Below the pieces are notes generated by a model. It made no database searches and was not told the origin of the DNA. It saw only the letters and a program-made list of their open reading frames with translations. 8,956 nt of DNA from Methylococcaceae bacterium (lineage in GTDB: Bacteria > Pseudomonadota > Gammaproteobacteria > Methylococcales > Methylomonadaceae), in the NCBI GenBank assembly GCA_030618325.1, contig JAUXDP010000127.1, forward strand, positions 1 through 8,956. The letters run 5' to 3'. Positions 7,326 through 8,956 of this stretch are shown here, piece after piece. Within the stretch, counting starts at the first letter, position 1. Every line of letters starts with the position of its first letter. Position numbers and translations under genes: made by a program.

Positions 7326-8539
7326 CTTTGTATTCTCTGTCTCAGCCAATGTCGAATTGTTTTCAGAATTTTACCCCGTAGTACCGGTTCGGAAAATAGC
7401 TGTTCATGGTGACTTTTATCACGTAAAGGCAGTATCGCGCTATCTTTATGATGATGGTGGGTTGCTGCGGCAAAATCGATATTACCCCATGCTGGAGTAA
7501 TAGGATCGTTTTCAGAGTAGATGAGTAGATAGGGCGTCTCAAATTGTTCCATTTGTTGTCTAAATTGAATAATTTCTTTTTCCACACCCAGTACATAACG
7601 CAGAATCGAGCGGCGTATGATGTAATTATCGGCGCGATGTCGAATTTTTTCTTCTTCCCAATCTTGTAGATAATCTTCTACCCAAGCTGGGGTAGTGGGT
7701 GAAAATAAGTTTCGGGCGCCAGGTAACGACAGGAGTTCAATAATGCCATCTTGCAAAGGAACAGTAATTAATGCCAATAATTGATTAAGTAGCATGATGG
7801 GTAAGGGTTCGTTGTGCGGGGTTAAGAAATGTTGATGGGTGTGAAATGAAAACCGAACCAGAGGATTTTGCAACCAACCGCGCCATCCCGGAACATTAGT
7901 AACAGAGAAAGCTGGGCCCATGAAAATAATACCTTTGACTCTTGCGTATACAGGTTCATTTTTTATTTGCAACATATAAGAGGCTGTCACCAACGAGCCA
8001 AGACTATGAGATAAGATAAAAATGGGTAGTGGTTTACCTGTTGAAGTCTCGTCACATTTATTGCTCAAGAACTGCAAGGCTTGAGCAAGGTTTTTACGCA
8101 TCGGTTGTAAATTACGTAAGCTAACCTGTTCAAGATAAGCGTCTCGGGCATCATAAGTATTTTTACCGGATGCAATGCTTTGGTGTGCTGAACGTAGTAC
8201 AGGATTACTTAAACCATGCCCTGCCAAGTCGATTCCTGCAACTATATATTCATCAGCAAATTCTCTGGCAATACTTCCGTAACGACCGATATGCTCGTTC
8301 ATGCCATGAATAATGAGTAGGCAGGCCTGTGCGGAATCCAGTTGTTTGGGTTCAAGAATCTGCATGTGCAGGGGCGAATTCTTCCTTTCGGCATGCAGAT
8401 CTGTTTGTTTACCCCAGACAGGATATTTTTCTCTTACCATTTGTTGGTATGTACAACCGCTAGAAAATAGCAACAAAAACGTAGCGGCCCATATTCTCCA
8501 ATTAGTCTGCAGCCAAATGAAAATGCAGATAGGCCACAT
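7322..8539 (-). CDS. Alpha/beta hydrolase, monoacylglycerol lipase/lysophospholipase type, probable lipoprotein
   Basis: Predicted serine hydrolase acting on ester bonds of lipids such as monoacylglycerols or lysophospholipids. The exact substrate cannot be told. The N-terminus has a hydrophobic stretch ending FSSGC with Cys29 as a candidate lipidation site; Ser at -3 departs from the usual Leu of a lipobox, so envelope anchoring is likely but not certain. The hydrolase core shows the oxyanion motif IHGMNEHIGRY (77-87), DLAGHGLSNP (104-113), the nucleophile elbow SHSLGS with Ser179 (the first Gly of GxSxG is Ser), acid Asp345 in SENDPITP, and His378 in KSHHEQLF. A cap region lies between about 212 and 310. 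At 405 residues it is longer than the usual roughly 280-330, because of the N-terminal extension and cap. ATG at 8539 is the first credible start after an upstream in-frame stop; its Shine-Dalgarno is weak. It is convergent to the signalling operon, with no evident functional link. Confidence 0.9.
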   Translation of the reverse strand: MWPICIFIWLQTNWRIWAATFLLLFSSGCTYQQMVREKYPVWGKQTDLHAERKNSPLHMQILEPKQLDSAQACLLIIHGMNEHIGRYGSIAREFADEYIVAGIDLAGHGLSNPVLRSAHQSIASGKNTYDARDAYLEQVSLRNLQPMRKNLAQALQFLSNKCDETSTGKPLPIFILSHSLGSLVTASYMLQIKNEPVYARVKGIIFMGPAFSVTNVPGWRGWLQNPLVRFSFHTHQHFLTPHNEPLPIMLLNQLLALITVPLQDGIIELLSLPGARNLFSPTTPAWVEDYLQDWEEEKIRHRADNYIIRRSILRYVLGVEKEIIQFRQQMEQFETPYLLIYSENDPITPAWGNIDFAAATHHHHKDSAILPLRDKSHHEQLFSEPVLRGKILKTIRHWLRQRIQS

Positions 8540-8718
8540 CTTGTTTTCCAGGTCCGTTACACAATAATTTGTAGAAGGAGATATTCATTATCTTCCTCAC
8601 TGAGTTCGCCAATGTTTTTATTATCCTTTTTTTTGGAACAAACATATAATGGATTTCAAGTTTGCGAATCAAGAATCAAGGGATCAGATCCTGTCTTAAA
8701 AATCAAGTCTAATTTACA
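8540..8718. other. Intergenic region: hydrolase leader plus 3' flank of the insertion sequence
   Basis: 179 bases between the hydrolase start and the transposase stop, both genes on the minus strand. It must contain the left boundary of the IS110-family element and, unless the hydrolase is transcribed from the element, the hydrolase promoter. On the minus strand GATAAT-like hexamers occur around 8590 and 8620, but I found no matching -35 box at good spacing, so no promoter is called. A run of eight T lies at about 8627-8634. Confidence 0.5.
8667..8707. repeat. Triple AATCAAG repeat flanking a GGATC-A-GATCC palindrome
   Basis: AATCAAG occurs at 8667-8673, again immediately after at 8674-8680, and at 8701-8707. 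Between the second and third copies lies GGATC (8681-8685), A, GATCC (8687-8691), an interrupted palindrome. The cluster starts 11 bases beyond the transposase stop, so it lies at or near the end of the insertion sequence, or in the target next to it. Confidence 0.7.
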
Positions 8719-8956
8719 TTATTTTGCGTAATTAACATCAAATGGCTTTTCTGTTTTCAATACGCCATAAGCGATGACTAAAAGCTTTCTCATAACAGCA
8801 ATCAAAGCCACTTTTTTAGGCTTGCCGTTTTTTAAAAACTTGTTGTAGAAGTTCATCATTAATGGATTAAATCTTACTGCAACTAATGCGGGCATATAGA
8901 GTGACTTTCGCAATCGGCTGCTGCCCATTTTGGATAAACTTGAGCGCTGAATGCTA
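8719..8956 (-). CDS. IS110-family transposase, C-terminal part (5' end outside window)
   Basis: The last 79 codons of a transposase of the IS110/IS116/IS902 group, entering from the right edge on the minus strand. The frame stays open to the window end, so the shorter frame starting at the ATG at 8928 is an internal piece, not the gene start. Diagnostic is the C-terminal domain motif SKMGSSRLRKSLYMPALVAV, followed by the MRKLLVIAYGVLK block close to the C-terminus, both typical of this family. The N-terminal DEDD (RuvC-like) catalytic domain and most of the serine-bearing domain lie outside the window, so integrity cannot be judged. The visible part has no frameshift or early stop and ends in TAA. 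Confidence 0.9.
   Translation of the reverse strand, partial: SIQRSSLSKMGSSRLRKSLYMPALVAVRFNPLMMNFYNKFLKNGKPKKVALIAVMRKLLVIAYGVLKTEKPFDVNYAK
8719..8956 (-). mobile_element. End of an IS110-family insertion sequence (boundary undefined)
   Basis: Inferred from the transposase fragment. IS110-family elements generally lack clear terminal inverted repeats and target duplications, so the exact end cannot be read from one side. It lies somewhere between about 8540 and 8718, left of the transposase stop. The other end is outside the window. Confidence 0.7.

Noticed and set aside
7363..7596. Second minus-strand frame within the hydrolase gene
   Set aside because: An alternative frame of the catalytic C-terminal half; the main frame has the family motifs.
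8313..8567. Plus-strand open frame opposite the hydrolase N-terminus
   Set aside because: Antisense shadow rich in Cys and Ser with no motif or ribosome binding site.
8645..8650. TATAAT on the plus strand as a promoter -10 box
   Set aside because: No TTGACA-like box at 16-18 bases upstream, and it would only transcribe antisense to the transposase.

Overview
The window is AT-rich bacterial DNA. It holds a one-directional signalling operon on the left (positions 2-6896, + strand), then an intergenic stretch, a lipoprotein-type hydrolase on the opposite strand, and the end of an IS110-family insertion sequence at the right edge. The protein styles (multi-PAS GGDEF-EAL protein, hybrid kinase with FixL-like PAS, response regulator-GGDEF protein) suggest an aquatic, possibly sulfur- or methane-oxidising gammaproteobacterium. 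That placement is an inference from style, not from a marker gene.

Left part: four genes sit head to tail with gaps or overlaps of about 10 bases. (1) A hybrid sensor histidine kinase, cut by the window start, carries a membrane segment, a FixL-like PAS domain, a HisKA/HATPase core and two receiver domains. (2) A single-domain, CheY-like response regulator follows. (3) A diguanylate cyclase starts with an Hpt domain, followed by a degenerate receiver, an intact receiver and GGEEF. (4) A 938-residue protein has the order REC-PAS-PAS-PAS-GGDEF-EAL, with both the cyclase and phosphodiesterase signatures intact. Together they read as a self-contained phosphorelay (kinase, receivers, Hpt, receivers) whose output is cyclic di-GMP made or degraded by genes 3 and 4. 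A plausible intrinsic terminator lies just after gene 4.

Middle: about 425 bases between the operon and the convergent hydrolase gene hold the terminator, two short inverted repeats and a 44-codon protein-like open stretch without a start codon. This may be a decayed element.

Right part: a 405-residue alpha/beta hydrolase of the monoacylglycerol lipase/lysophospholipase type, with a lipoprotein-like N-terminus, lies on the minus strand. Its roughly 180-base upstream region also carries the 3' flank of the IS110-family transposase, with a short palindrome and a triplicated heptamer. The transposase is represented only by its last 79 codons.
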